From: JACPYM01 sp031423495
GTDB taxonomy: Bacteria; Acidobacteriota; Blastocatellia; RBC074
Direction of reading: 5' to 3'
Assembly (NCBI GenBank): GCA_031423495.1
Contig: JANPFP010000073.1
Span: 1-64,000, forward strand
DNA: 64,000 nt
Part shown: piece by piece, positions 27,847 through 35,570 of the stretch
Layout of the letters: the number at the start of each line of letters is the position of its first letter
Position numbering within the stretch: the first letter of the stretch is position 1
The notes under the pieces: generated by a model
Seen by the model: only the letters and a program-made list of their open reading frames with translations
What the model was told of the DNA's origin: nothing
Databases searched by the model: none
Program-made: the position numbers and the translations under genes

Positions 27847-28493
27847 TGTTGTGACTCCAGTTTCAGGCGGTGATCAAGCCACGCGAATTGCACCGCCGCC
27901 AGCACGACCGAAGCAATCACAATCGGCGAAGTCCACGCGACCAGTCGCCACAAGCTGATGTCGTAGCCCAAGCCTTTCATCACGCCGTAAACCAGCAAGA
28001 CGCCCGCTTGTACGACCGATAAATTCTGTCCGTAAAAATTGCCGTAATTCTCACTCGCCGCCGTCGCGGCTTTGATCGTTTCAGTTTGTGAAGAAGCTGA
28101 AACGCCCGCCGCCATTGGATAAACCAGCGGACGCACAAACGACGGATGTCCGTTCAGGCGAATGCCCAACGCGCCGATCAAGATGCGCAACAACTGATAA
28201 ACCAACAACAAGCGCCCTACGGTCGCGGCGCTGATGCGGCGAATGAGCGCGGCAGCCTGTTGTTGCAAGCCGTGCCGTTCGGCCAAACCAATCGCAGGCA
28301 GCGTTAACAGAAACAACGTCATCAGCCGATTGTCGGCAAAGGCTTTGCCTAACAGATTCAAAATCGTGAGCAGCGGCAAGCCCGCGACCAGTCCGGTGAC
28401 GAAAGCGGCAACTAATACGACCAGCGTTGTGCGCAAGCGTAGCGCCAGGCCGATGACGACTATCAGCACGCCGCTGAGTTTGAGCCATTCCAT
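27843..28493 (-). CDS. DUF969 subunit of a 5-oxoproline-type transporter
   Basis: A 216-residue membrane protein matching DUF969: LSGVLIVVIGLALRLRTTLVVL, GLPLLTILNLLGKAFADNR, the conserved PAIGLAERHGLQ, and HPSFVRPLVYPMA. The ATG at 28493 follows AAAGGAAC. The frame extends upstream to 28673 but only through the palindromic element, so that extension is rejected. It is the promoter-proximal gene of the pair and is divergent from the aldo/keto reductase, with the palindromic element in between. Confidence 0.84.
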   Translation of the reverse strand: MEWLKLSGVLIVVIGLALRLRTTLVVLVAAFVTGLVAGLPLLTILNLLGKAFADNRLMTLFLLTLPAIGLAERHGLQQQAAALIRRISAATVGRLLLVYQLLRILIGALGIRLNGHPSFVRPLVYPMAAGVSASSQTETIKAATAASENYGNFYGQNLSVVQAGVLLVYGVMKGLGYDISLWRLVAWTSPIVIASVVLAAVQFAWLDHRLKLESQQ

Positions 28494-28580
28494 TGAGGGT
28501 GTTCCTTTCGTGTTCTTGACAGCTTTTCGAGTGAATGAATAAATGCGGGCGCATTCAACAACACTTTCTTTCCCGCGACA

Positions 28581-28669
28581 AAAGTACAACAACCTTTCCA
28601 GGTTGTTGCGGTCTCTGCCATAGACCGCCTGACAAAAACCGCAGCAACCTGGAAAGGTTGCTGTACTTT
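28581..28669 (+). repeat. Palindromic leader element, copy 1
   Basis: An 89-bp inverted repeat with 32-bp arms (28581-28612 and 28638-28669, two mismatches). Each arm contains AACCT-TTCC-AGGTT, which is itself a small hairpin. An inner GCGGTCT/AGACCGC pair is also present. Three bases after it comes AAGGAGC, and the aldo/keto reductase ATG follows 19 nt from the element end. Copies 2 and 3 (31601-31682 and 57709-57788) share the core, the AAGGAGC and the spacing. Confidence 0.9.
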
Positions 28670-28687
28670 GCAAAGGAGCAATTCAAG

Positions 28688-29653
28688 ATGCGTTATCGCA
28701 AGTTGGGTCGAACGAATATCGAAGTTTCAGAAATTGGCTACGGAGCCTGGGGCATTGGCGGCATTCAATGGTTGGGCGGCGACGACAACGAAGCCTTGCG
28801 CGCGCTCAATCTGGCGATAGATCAGGGCTTGAATTTCATAGACACGGCGCTGGCTTATGGCGAAGGCCACAGCGAACGGTTGTGCGGCGAAATCATTCGC
28901 GCGCGTAAAGAACGCATCACGGTCGCTACGAAAGTGCCGCCCAAAAACCACCAATGGCCGGCTGCTTCAGTGCCGCTGCACGAAGTGTTTCCTTACGATT
29001 ACCTTATCGAATGCACCGAACAGAGTTTGCGCAACCTGAAACTCGACACGATTGATTTGCAGCAACTGCACGTATGGCACGACGACTGGGCTTATGAAAA
29101 CGAATGGCTCGACGCGCTCCAAAAACTGAAAGAGCAAGGCAAGGTGCGTTATTTCGGACTGTCGCTGAATGACTATCAACCCACCAATTGTTTGAAGGTG
29201 TTGGAACGCGGTGTAGTTGATGTGGTGCAGGTGATTTACAACATCTTTGAGCAAGCGCCTGAAAACGAACTTTATACGGCCTGCCAAAAACATGACATCG
29301 GCGTCATCGCCCGCGTACCCTTTGACGAAAGCGGTTTGACCGGAGCCATCAAGCCCGATTCGACTTTTCCTGAAGGCGACTTTCGCAACTGGTTCTTTCG
29401 CGGCAATCGCAAGCAGCAAGTCTTTGAGCGCGTCGAACGATTGAAGGCTTTGTTAGGTGGTGAAGCCGCTACGTTGCCTGAACTCGCGCTGCGTTTCACG
29501 TTGCAACACGACGCAGTGAGTACGGTCATCCCAGGCATGCGTACCAGTGCGCACGTTGCCAGCAACCTCGCGTGTGCTGACGGCAAAAAGTTTTCAGACG
29601 AACTGATGACGAAGCTCAGAGCTTTTGCCTGGGATCGAACGGGTGAATGGTAA
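28688..29653 (+). CDS. Aldo/keto reductase
   Basis: A 321-residue NAD(P)H-dependent oxidoreductase of the aldo/keto reductase superfamily (TIM barrel). Motifs are LGRTNIEVSEIGYGAWGIGG, FIDTALAYGEGHSE (catalytic Asp and Tyr), ITVATKVPPKNHQ (catalytic Lys), QQLHVWHDDW (catalytic His position) and the C-terminal cofactor segment STVIPGMRT. The start at 28688 is set by AAAGGAGC right after the palindromic element. The longer frame from 28535 is translated repeat. The substrate cannot be inferred. Confidence 0.9.
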   Translation: MRYRKLGRTNIEVSEIGYGAWGIGGIQWLGGDDNEALRALNLAIDQGLNFIDTALAYGEGHSERLCGEIIRARKERITVATKVPPKNHQWPAASVPLHEVFPYDYLIECTEQSLRNLKLDTIDLQQLHVWHDDWAYENEWLDALQKLKEQGKVRYFGLSLNDYQPTNCLKVLERGVVDVVQVIYNIFEQAPENELYTACQKHDIGVIARVPFDESGLTGAIKPDSTFPEGDFRNWFFRGNRKQQVFERVERLKALLGGEAATLPELALRFTLQHDAVSTVIPGMRTSAHVASNLACADGKKFSDELMTKLRAFAWDRTGEW

Positions 29654-29684
29654 AAAGGAATTGCTGAATATAAAGGTGAGAGAG

Positions 29685-29761
<77 letters not shown>

Positions 29762-29902
29762 TTTTCAAGATACATGCTTCTTCAAGACCCGCTTCGTGGC
29801 GAAGCGGGCGCATACTAGCCAAACGACCTTAGCCCGTCAAGACGCCCTTCGGTCTTTTGCTTGCCGTGAAGTCGCGCGTCAATCATTCAGCCTTGGCCAA
29901 CC

Positions 29903-30544
29903 TTAGGCGACATAATCTTGAATCGTCTGCATTAACTCTGGCAGTTGGTCGTCGAAAAAATGTCCCGCGCCCGCGAGGCTGACGAATTTCAAATGCTCGT
30001 GCGAAGGCAGTTGCGCCAACAACTCTTCGAGGGGAGCTTGCGGCGCAATCTCGTCTAACGCGCCATGAATAAAGAGTTGCGGTTTGGTGCAGGCGGAAAG
30101 CACTTCAAGTTGATGCAAACGCGCGGGCGCTCCGATGGCGATGATTTTTTGTACGCGCGCGTCGTCGCAACCTAACTTCAATCCAACGACCGAGCCGAAC
30201 GAAAAACCTGCGACGATAACTTCGCGCGCGTGCGGCTGATCGTTGAGCAAGTAATCTAACGCGAGGCGCGCGTCATCCACTTCGCCGCGTCCTTCGTCGT
30301 GCGTGCCGGTGCTGTATCCCACACCGCGAAAGTTGAAACGCAAGGTGGCGAAGCCCGCTTCCTGCAAGGCTTTTGAGGCGCGGGCTACGACCTTGTTGTG
30401 CATCGTTCCGGCAAACAGCGGATGCGGATGTAACACCAACGCAGCGCGCGTCGCTTCGTTGTTGGTCGGACGATACAACGCTTCCAACGCACCGTGCGGC
30501 GCGGGAATCATCAAGTTGCCTTTAGGGTAAGGGTAAGCAGACAT
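29903..30544 (-). CDS. Alpha/beta hydrolase (dienelactone hydrolase-like)
   Basis: A 213-residue cytosolic hydrolase. The oxyanion-side LHPHPLFAGTMHNK, a nucleophile elbow GFSFGS near residue 117, the acid in HGALDEIAP, and the catalytic histidine in AGAGHFFDD make a complete triad. Compact alpha/beta hydrolases with LHPHP are common and their substrates are mostly unknown. The ATG at 30544 has no ribosome site; an ATG at 30511, eleven codons in, follows AAAGGCAAC and may be the real start. It lies downstream of the zinc dehydrogenase across 21 bases that contain a short heptamer tract. Confidence 0.85.
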   Translation of the reverse strand: MSAYPYPKGNLMIPAPHGALEALYRPTNNEATRAALVLHPHPLFAGTMHNKVVARASKALQEAGFATLRFNFRGVGYSTGTHDEGRGEVDDARLALDYLLNDQPHAREVIVAGFSFGSVVGLKLGCDDARVQKIIAIGAPARLHQLEVLSACTKPQLFIHGALDEIAPQAPLEELLAQLPSHEHLKFVSLAGAGHFFDDQLPELMQTIQDYVA

Positions 30545-30549
30545 GTGAG

Positions 30550-30565
30550 AGTGAAAAGTGAAAAG
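30550..30565. repeat. Short (GTGAAAA) heptamer tract
   Basis: Two GTGAAAA units plus flanking bases fill the gap between the zinc dehydrogenase and hydrolase genes. The unit is the same as in the long tract before priA. Confidence 0.7.
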
Positions 30566-31519
30566 TTAAGGACGCAACAGAACTTTCAGCACGCCGCGTT
30601 CTTGTGCTTTGTTCATCGCGGCGATGCCGTCGGTCAGCGTGAATTCATCGGCGATTAAACCTTCGAGGTTGACGCGGCGGTTGGCGAGCAATTCAAGCGC
30701 ATCGTGGAAGCGTCCGCAGCGCGAACCAATCAATTTGATTTCGTTGACGATGACGCGGGCGGCGTCGAGTTCGACTTTGCCGTGCATCGTAGATTTCAAC
30801 ACCACTGTGCCGCGCGGACGTACCAGATCAAGCGCGAGTTGCAAGCCGCTGGCGCTGCCGCTGGCTTCGATAACGACATCGAAATCATTCACAGGCGCGA
30901 CCTCAGCAAGCGTTTGGGCTTTGACGCCAGTGGCGCGCGCGAGTTCCAGCTTGTTCTCGTGTTTGCCGATGAGTGTGAGATCGCATCCGGTCTTAGCCAC
31001 GACGCGCGCGATCAATTGCCCCAGCTTGCCATCGCCGATGATGGCGACGCGCTGCGAACAGGTGAGCGCGACTTGTTCGAGAATGGCGCAGGCAGCGGCG
31101 AGCGGTTCGGTGAATACGGCTTGCTGGTCAGTGACGCTATCGGGTACGGAAAAAAGGTTGTGCGTCGGCAGCCGCAGGTATTCGGCAAAAGCTCCGTCGC
31201 GTTCGCGTATGCCCAGCACCTTGCGGCATCGGCAATGTCGGGCGTCGTCATTTGAACATTGGTCACACGTGCCGCAACCGACATTGATTTCGCCTGTGAC
31301 GCGCTTCCCGATGAACGCAGTGTCATCGGCTTGCTCAACGACGCCTACGAACTCATGCCCCAACGTACCGCTGAAATTCGCATAGCCGCGCACGATCTCG
31401 ACATCTGTTTGGCAAATGCCCGCGAGCGTTACGCGCACCAGCGCTTCGCCGTCGCACCCAGGCAGCGGAACCTCAGCGAGACGCAATTGACCTTGTTCAA
31501 ATCGCAGAGCTTTCATCAT
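30566..31519 (-). CDS. Zinc-dependent medium-chain dehydrogenase
   Basis: A 317-residue MDR-superfamily dehydrogenase. The catalytic zinc site is in GICQTDVE (Cys) and GTLGHEFVGVV (His-Glu). The structural zinc cysteines are in CGTCDQCSNDDARHC, and the NAD(P)-binding segment is VAIIGDGKLGQLIA. The sequence resembles threonine/sorbitol dehydrogenase-type proteins, but substrate residues are not decisive. It is slightly shorter than typical 340-350-residue relatives. It probably forms an operon with the downstream alpha/beta hydrolase. Confidence 0.88.
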   Translation of the reverse strand: MMKALRFEQGQLRLAEVPLPGCDGEALVRVTLAGICQTDVEIVRGYANFSGTLGHEFVGVVEQADDTAFIGKRVTGEINVGCGTCDQCSNDDARHCRCRKVLGIRERDGAFAEYLRLPTHNLFSVPDSVTDQQAVFTEPLAAACAILEQVALTCSQRVAIIGDGKLGQLIARVVAKTGCDLTLIGKHENKLELARATGVKAQTLAEVAPVNDFDVVIEASGSASGLQLALDLVRPRGTVVLKSTMHGKVELDAARVIVNEIKLIGSRCGRFHDALELLANRRVNLEGLIADEFTLTDGIAAMNKAQERGVLKVLLRP

Positions 31520-31600
31520 TGCTGCGTTGATAATTCAGCCGACTATTCAATGCAAGCCCACGTGACTTTTCGCGTTTCATTATGCGAAGCTGCGCGAAAG

Positions 31601-31682
31601 TAGAACAACCTTTCCAGGTTGTTCTGGTAACTCGCTGTGCGTTAATTACGAAATTCACGAGCAACCTGGAAAGGTTGCTCTA
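31601..31682 (+). repeat. Palindromic leader element, copy 2
   Basis: An 82-bp inverted repeat: arm 31601-31625 and arm 31659-31682 pair with a few mismatches, and each contains the AACCT/AGGTT mini-hairpin. AAGGAGC follows after 4 nt, and the FKBP ATG is 21 nt from the element end. Confidence 0.9.
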
Positions 31683-31702
31683 TATTAAGGAGCTTTCTTT
31701 CC

Positions 31703-32134
31703 ATGGCCGCAGTTCAGTTCGGTGACACCGTCAAGGTGCATTACAAAGGCACTTTTGACGACGGGCAGATGTTCGACACGTCAGAGGGCAACGACCCGCT
31801 CGAATTTACCGTAGGCGCGCAACAAGTCATTCCCGGCTTTGAACGTGCAATGGTAGGCATGCAAATCGGCGAGACGCGCAACATCGTGATTCCCGCTGTG
31901 GACGCTTATGGCGAACGCGACGATGACCTCGTGCAACGTATGCCGCGCGACAAGTTTCGCCTCAACGGAGCCGAACCCGAACTCGGCCTCGCCATCGAAA
32001 TGAATACGCCACAAGGTGCGATTCCGGTCGTGATTACGCAATTGACAGATGAGTTCGTGACGCTCGACGCCAATCATCCGCTGGCGGGCGAGACGCTGCA
32101 TTTCGCGTTGGAACTCGTAGCCATTCAGCCCTAA
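31703..32134 (+). CDS. SlyD-type FKBP peptidyl-prolyl isomerase
   Basis: A 143-residue FKBP-type prolyl isomerase with an inserted IF chaperone domain, as in SlyD. It starts VKVHYKGTFDDGQMFDTS, has the FKBP core GAQQVIPGFERAMVGM, then the IF-domain region (AYGERDDDLVQRMPRDKF...), and returns with DANHPLAGETLHFALELV. The histidine-rich metal-binding tail of E. coli SlyD is absent. The ATG at 31703 is fixed by AAGGAGC after palindromic element copy 2. Confidence 0.93.
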   Translation: MAAVQFGDTVKVHYKGTFDDGQMFDTSEGNDPLEFTVGAQQVIPGFERAMVGMQIGETRNIVIPAVDAYGERDDDLVQRMPRDKFRLNGAEPELGLAIEMNTPQGAIPVVITQLTDEFVTLDANHPLAGETLHFALELVAIQP

Positions 32135-32203
32135 TGCCCCGCAAATCGCTGCCTGATTGAAATAACAAATAAGGGTGAAGGTTTTAGGCCTTTTAGGTAG
32201 ACG

Positions 32204-32308
32204 GTGTCAGTAGCTCGCGCGTAAGCAAGGGCTGCATTGAGGTAGCGCCCATTGATCAAGGTACGCTGACTCCGATGCAGCCCTTGCTTACGCGCGGGCT
32301 ACTGACAC
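32204..32308. repeat. 34-bp inverted repeat after the FKBP gene
   Basis: Arm 32204-32237 and arm 32275-32308 are reverse complements with one mismatch and enclose 37 nt. The arm sequence (core CGCGTAAGCAAGGGCTGCAT) is unrelated to the other palindromes here. The rest of the 397-base gap between the FKBP gene and the decayed delta-60 gene shows no gene I can support. Confidence 0.88.
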
Positions 32309-32531
32309 GAACATGAACTGCCATCTGAAAGGGCTGGCGATATTGGCAGTGAGGCAGAATTATTTTTGGGAGTAGCTGCGCGGAACTGTCGGCCTGCAAA
32401 AAAGAATGGGCAGCTTCGGCGCGGCGCTGTTGCATGCCAACCGGCGCAAGGTCGAAGCTGCCTTTCACTGACGAATCGCCCCTCAAGGTTGAATGGTTTT
32501 AGTTACCCCAATAGCGCGCGACTACACCAGT

Positions 32532-33950
32532 TCAGATCGGGGCGTTTGCAGAGTACCCATATCCGCCCGCCACGATCTTCCCGCTCAAGCCGACGCGGAC
32601 AGAGTAATAACGGGAGTCTGGTAAGGGGCCCCACCAATTATAAAGGTCGAACCCGGCGGTCTCGGTGCTGCCGTTGGTGCCGAAGCCGGTATCAAGTAAC
32701 CCGGTGGCTGAATAACGCGTAATGACCGCCTTGGCAGGCGGGTTGTAGGGGGAAGAGCCATCAGTTTTATTCCACCCAGCAATCACGAATTTCGCCGGGA
32801 AGGAAAACGGCATCAGCGCGGAATCCGCCCAGACGGACAGTTGCGACGAAACCACTTTCCCGTTGTTGCCGAAGCTGGCATCCGGCGAGCCGTTGACGCT
32901 GTTACGCGCAAAGATTGCTCCGTATTCCCCTGCGCTGCCCCCCGTGCTACCGATGATCCAGATGTTTGAACCTACCGATCTGATGCTATTGCCTGTATCG
33001 CCGGTCGCGGCATTGACTTGCAAGGTGAAATCCACCGTTGCACCGTTGGCCGTATACCGCCGCAAGCGATAGCCGCTGCCGTTGTTATTCAACACGACGA
33101 TCTTGCCATCGGATTGCACATAAACCGACTTGAAACCTTCGCGCACGCCGCCATCCGTCGCAGACCCCGACCAAACCGTAGTGTGCAAATATCCGTTCGT
33201 GCCGAAGCTCCCGTCGGCGTACCGTTGGTGTTGAAGCGCCAGAGCGCCGATTTCCAATATGTGCCGGTGCTGTCCAGCATTCTGCCCGCCAACAAAATCT
33301 TTCCGTCTGATGATTGCACCACCATGTCCGACACCTCAGAGCCGCCCAGGAAAAACCAAAGTCCGTCACCGGAAAACGACGTATCCAGGTCGCCGTCAAC
33401 GGTCAGGCGCGCGAGTCCGACGATGTTGGTGTTATTGCTGCCGTTGCATAGATTGCCCGCGACAAGAATCTTGTCGTTTGATTGCAAAGCCAGCGCCTTC
33501 ACCGTGCCATTCGATGTAGGCAAACCAGTTGACGCAAAATTGACCTCCGCGAAACCATTACTGCCGAACGTGCTGTCTTTCGTCCCTGACGAAGTGAGCC
33601 GGATCAGCTTAAAGTGGAAATCGCGGTCGGCGCATAGCATTCATAATCGCTTGAATAAGCAGTAATGACTCTCTCAACCAGAACGTTGTTCGGATCGGGT
33701 TGAATGAGTACCTCCTCCACTTTGTGCTTATATTCGTATTGCGAGTCGGGATAAACCCACGGCAAGGCAAATTTGCCATCGCCGCTGAACGACGTATCCA
33801 AATTGCCGACCGCCGCCAGCGCGCGCCAGACTGGATAAGCCAAGCACGCCATTGCTACGAGAGCGACGGCGCACGAAGCGGTTTGCGTGTCCAGTTGCGC
33901 GAATTACGCGCTTGCCGTTGTTTGCATAAGTTGTAGGGATTCATCTTCAT
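32532..33950 (-). pseudogene. Delta-60 repeat beta-propeller protein, broken by three frameshifts
   Basis: The ATG at 33950 follows GGAGGCA and begins a basic N-terminus. The hydrophobic signal segment (AVALVAMACLAYPV) lies in the next frame. Later pieces follow in two further frames (breaks near 33870, 33635 and 33215). The fragments, read together, give repeated delta-60 units: NLDTSFSGDGKF, DSTFGSNGFAEVNF, DLDTSFSGDGLWF, DGSFGTNGYLH, SPDASFGNNGKVV and LDTGFGTNG, each followed by DKILVAG/GKIVVLN-like strands. All three breaks fit a one-base loss. The intact gene would encode an exported propeller protein of about 470 residues. Sequencing error is a possible alternative. Confidence 0.75.
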
Positions 33951-34187
33951 TGCCTCCGGTTTTTATCAGCGCGACACACGCATGGCGGAACGCGGCGCAA
34001 CACTTCATCAATCGCGTCGCAAACGAAAAAAGCTATTTGCGCAGCCCACGGATTGGAGTACCTTTGCGTCATTCGCTCCCCCATTCCGCTGCTCACTCGA
34101 TGAAATTGCCGGAAGCTCCGGTGATATTGGCAGCCCTTCAAAAAATATTTTCAGGCAGGCCAGGCTTGCCGCTTCAGGTAAAAAAAG

Positions 34188-35483
34188 ATGGCTTCAAACA
34201 AAAGACATTTCGTTTGGTCGCTGGGTCTTTGGCTGATGCTGGTCGTGGCAAGCATGGCGCAAACGGTTGCGCCACAAACCATAGAAGAATTGAGTACGGC
34301 TTTGCTATCGGCCAAAACCGAAACTGAGCGAGAGGCCTTGCTCAATAGCAACAAAGCCATGGTGACATCGGCACTTGCTGGGCGACTGAACGAAATAGCG
34401 AATTCGTTGAGTGAGCAACTGGCGTTAGACCAATCTTTAGCGGCCTTTCAGTTAGTGCGCCGACTTGGCGAATGGCTGGTTGACGACAAAGTTTCCGCGC
34501 TGGCATGGAGCGGAATCGGTATCGTCCACTTTCAACGAAGCGACCTGAAACTGGCTGACGAAGCCTTACAGAAAGCCAAGCTTTTGGCTCAAAAGGCCGA
34601 CATGACGCGCCAAATCATCAGCATTCAATCGAACCAATGCGGCGTTCAACTCAAGCTCGGCAATTTTGACCAAGCGATTGAGTACTGTAATCAGGCTTAT
34701 CAACTTGCCGAAAAAACCGGCACGCCGTCTACGATGGGTAGCGCCTCGAATACGCTGGGTACAGTCTGGATGCAAAAAGGCGATTACGAACAAGCATTGG
34801 CGCATTACAAAAAAAGCCTGGCGCTGAGGGAATCCCTCGGAGAAAAAAATCGCCTCCCTTCGACGCTTAACAACCTTGGCTTGCTTTCCCGTGCGATGGG
34901 CAATGAGGCAGCGGCGCTGCGTTATTACTTGCAAAGTCTGGCGCTGGCTGAAGAAACAGGGAACAAAGCCAGCATTGCCAACACGACGCTAAACGTTAGT
35001 TTGTCTTACTCCGCACTAGGAAACGGCAAACTTGCTAGGGAATATTGCCAACGCGGTTTGCCATTGGCTGTAGCCACAGGAGACAAATCACTCATCAGCA
35101 GAGCGCATTCCCAAACCGCAGACTTGTTGGGCGCTGCCGGTGAACATCAACAGGCAACAGAACATTACCGCAAAAGTCTCGCATTGGCAGAACAATCCGG
35201 CGAACGAGTGATGATTGCCAACCGGTTGTTACAACTCAGCGCCAATGACCGGGCACTCGGTAAGTTTGAGGCGGCGGTCGAAAACGTGCGGCGCGCGCTA
35301 GCGATCGCAGAAGCCACCAATTCTGCCTATACCCTCATCACCTGCCTTACCAGTCTGAGTCAATTGCAACTTCAGTTGAACCAAACGACAGAGGCTGCTG
35401 AAACCGTTGAACGTGCCATTTCTCTTTCGCGGCAAACCGCGACGAAAGCCAGACTGCAACTCTCACTGCAAATTGCCGGCTAG
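34188..35483 (+). CDS. N-terminal TPR part of a TPR-CHAT protein, ended by an in-frame TAG
   Basis: A 431-residue product that starts with a signal-like segment (FVWSLGLWLMLVVASMAQ) and then consists of tetratricopeptide repeats (for example GNFDQAIEYCNQAYQLAEKT, GDYEQALAHYKKSLALRE, AAALRYYLQSLALAEE). It stops at TAG 35481-35483 in the middle of a TPR. The next codons in the same frame continue the repeat (VYRKLNRFEQARKCLEESI) and lead straight into the CHAT domain. The two parts therefore represent one ancestral 961-codon gene. TAG is a normal stop for other genes here, such as the GWxTD gene, so recoding is unlikely. Confidence 0.8.
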   Translation: MASNKRHFVWSLGLWLMLVVASMAQTVAPQTIEELSTALLSAKTETEREALLNSNKAMVTSALAGRLNEIANSLSEQLALDQSLAAFQLVRRLGEWLVDDKVSALAWSGIGIVHFQRSDLKLADEALQKAKLLAQKADMTRQIISIQSNQCGVQLKLGNFDQAIEYCNQAYQLAEKTGTPSTMGSASNTLGTVWMQKGDYEQALAHYKKSLALRESLGEKNRLPSTLNNLGLLSRAMGNEAAALRYYLQSLALAEETGNKASIANTTLNVSLSYSALGNGKLAREYCQRGLPLAVATGDKSLISRAHSQTADLLGAAGEHQQATEHYRKSLALAEQSGERVMIANRLLQLSANDRALGKFEAAVENVRRALAIAEATNSAYTLITCLTSLSQLQLQLNQTTEAAETVERAISLSRQTATKARLQLSLQIAG

Positions 35484-35570
35484 GTTTATCGAAAGCTGAA
35501 CCGGTTTGAGCAAGCACGCAAGTGTCTTGAAGAGTCTATTGAGATCAATGAAAAGCTCCGTCAGGATTTC

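Noticed and set aside
28535..28687. Extended N-terminus of the aldo/keto reductase through the palindromic element
   Set aside because: The conserved N-terminus starts at 28688 after a good AAGGAGC; the extension is translated repeat, as is the mirror extension of the DUF969 gene.
33887..34327. 146-codon plus-strand frame between the delta-60 gene and the TPR gene
   Set aside because: No motif, signal or ribosome site; it overlaps both neighbours.
35481..35483. Recoded TAG (pyrrolysine or suppressor read-through) in the TPR-CHAT gene
   Set aside because: TAG is a normal stop in other genes here and no recoding element or pyl gene is seen; a point mutation is simpler.
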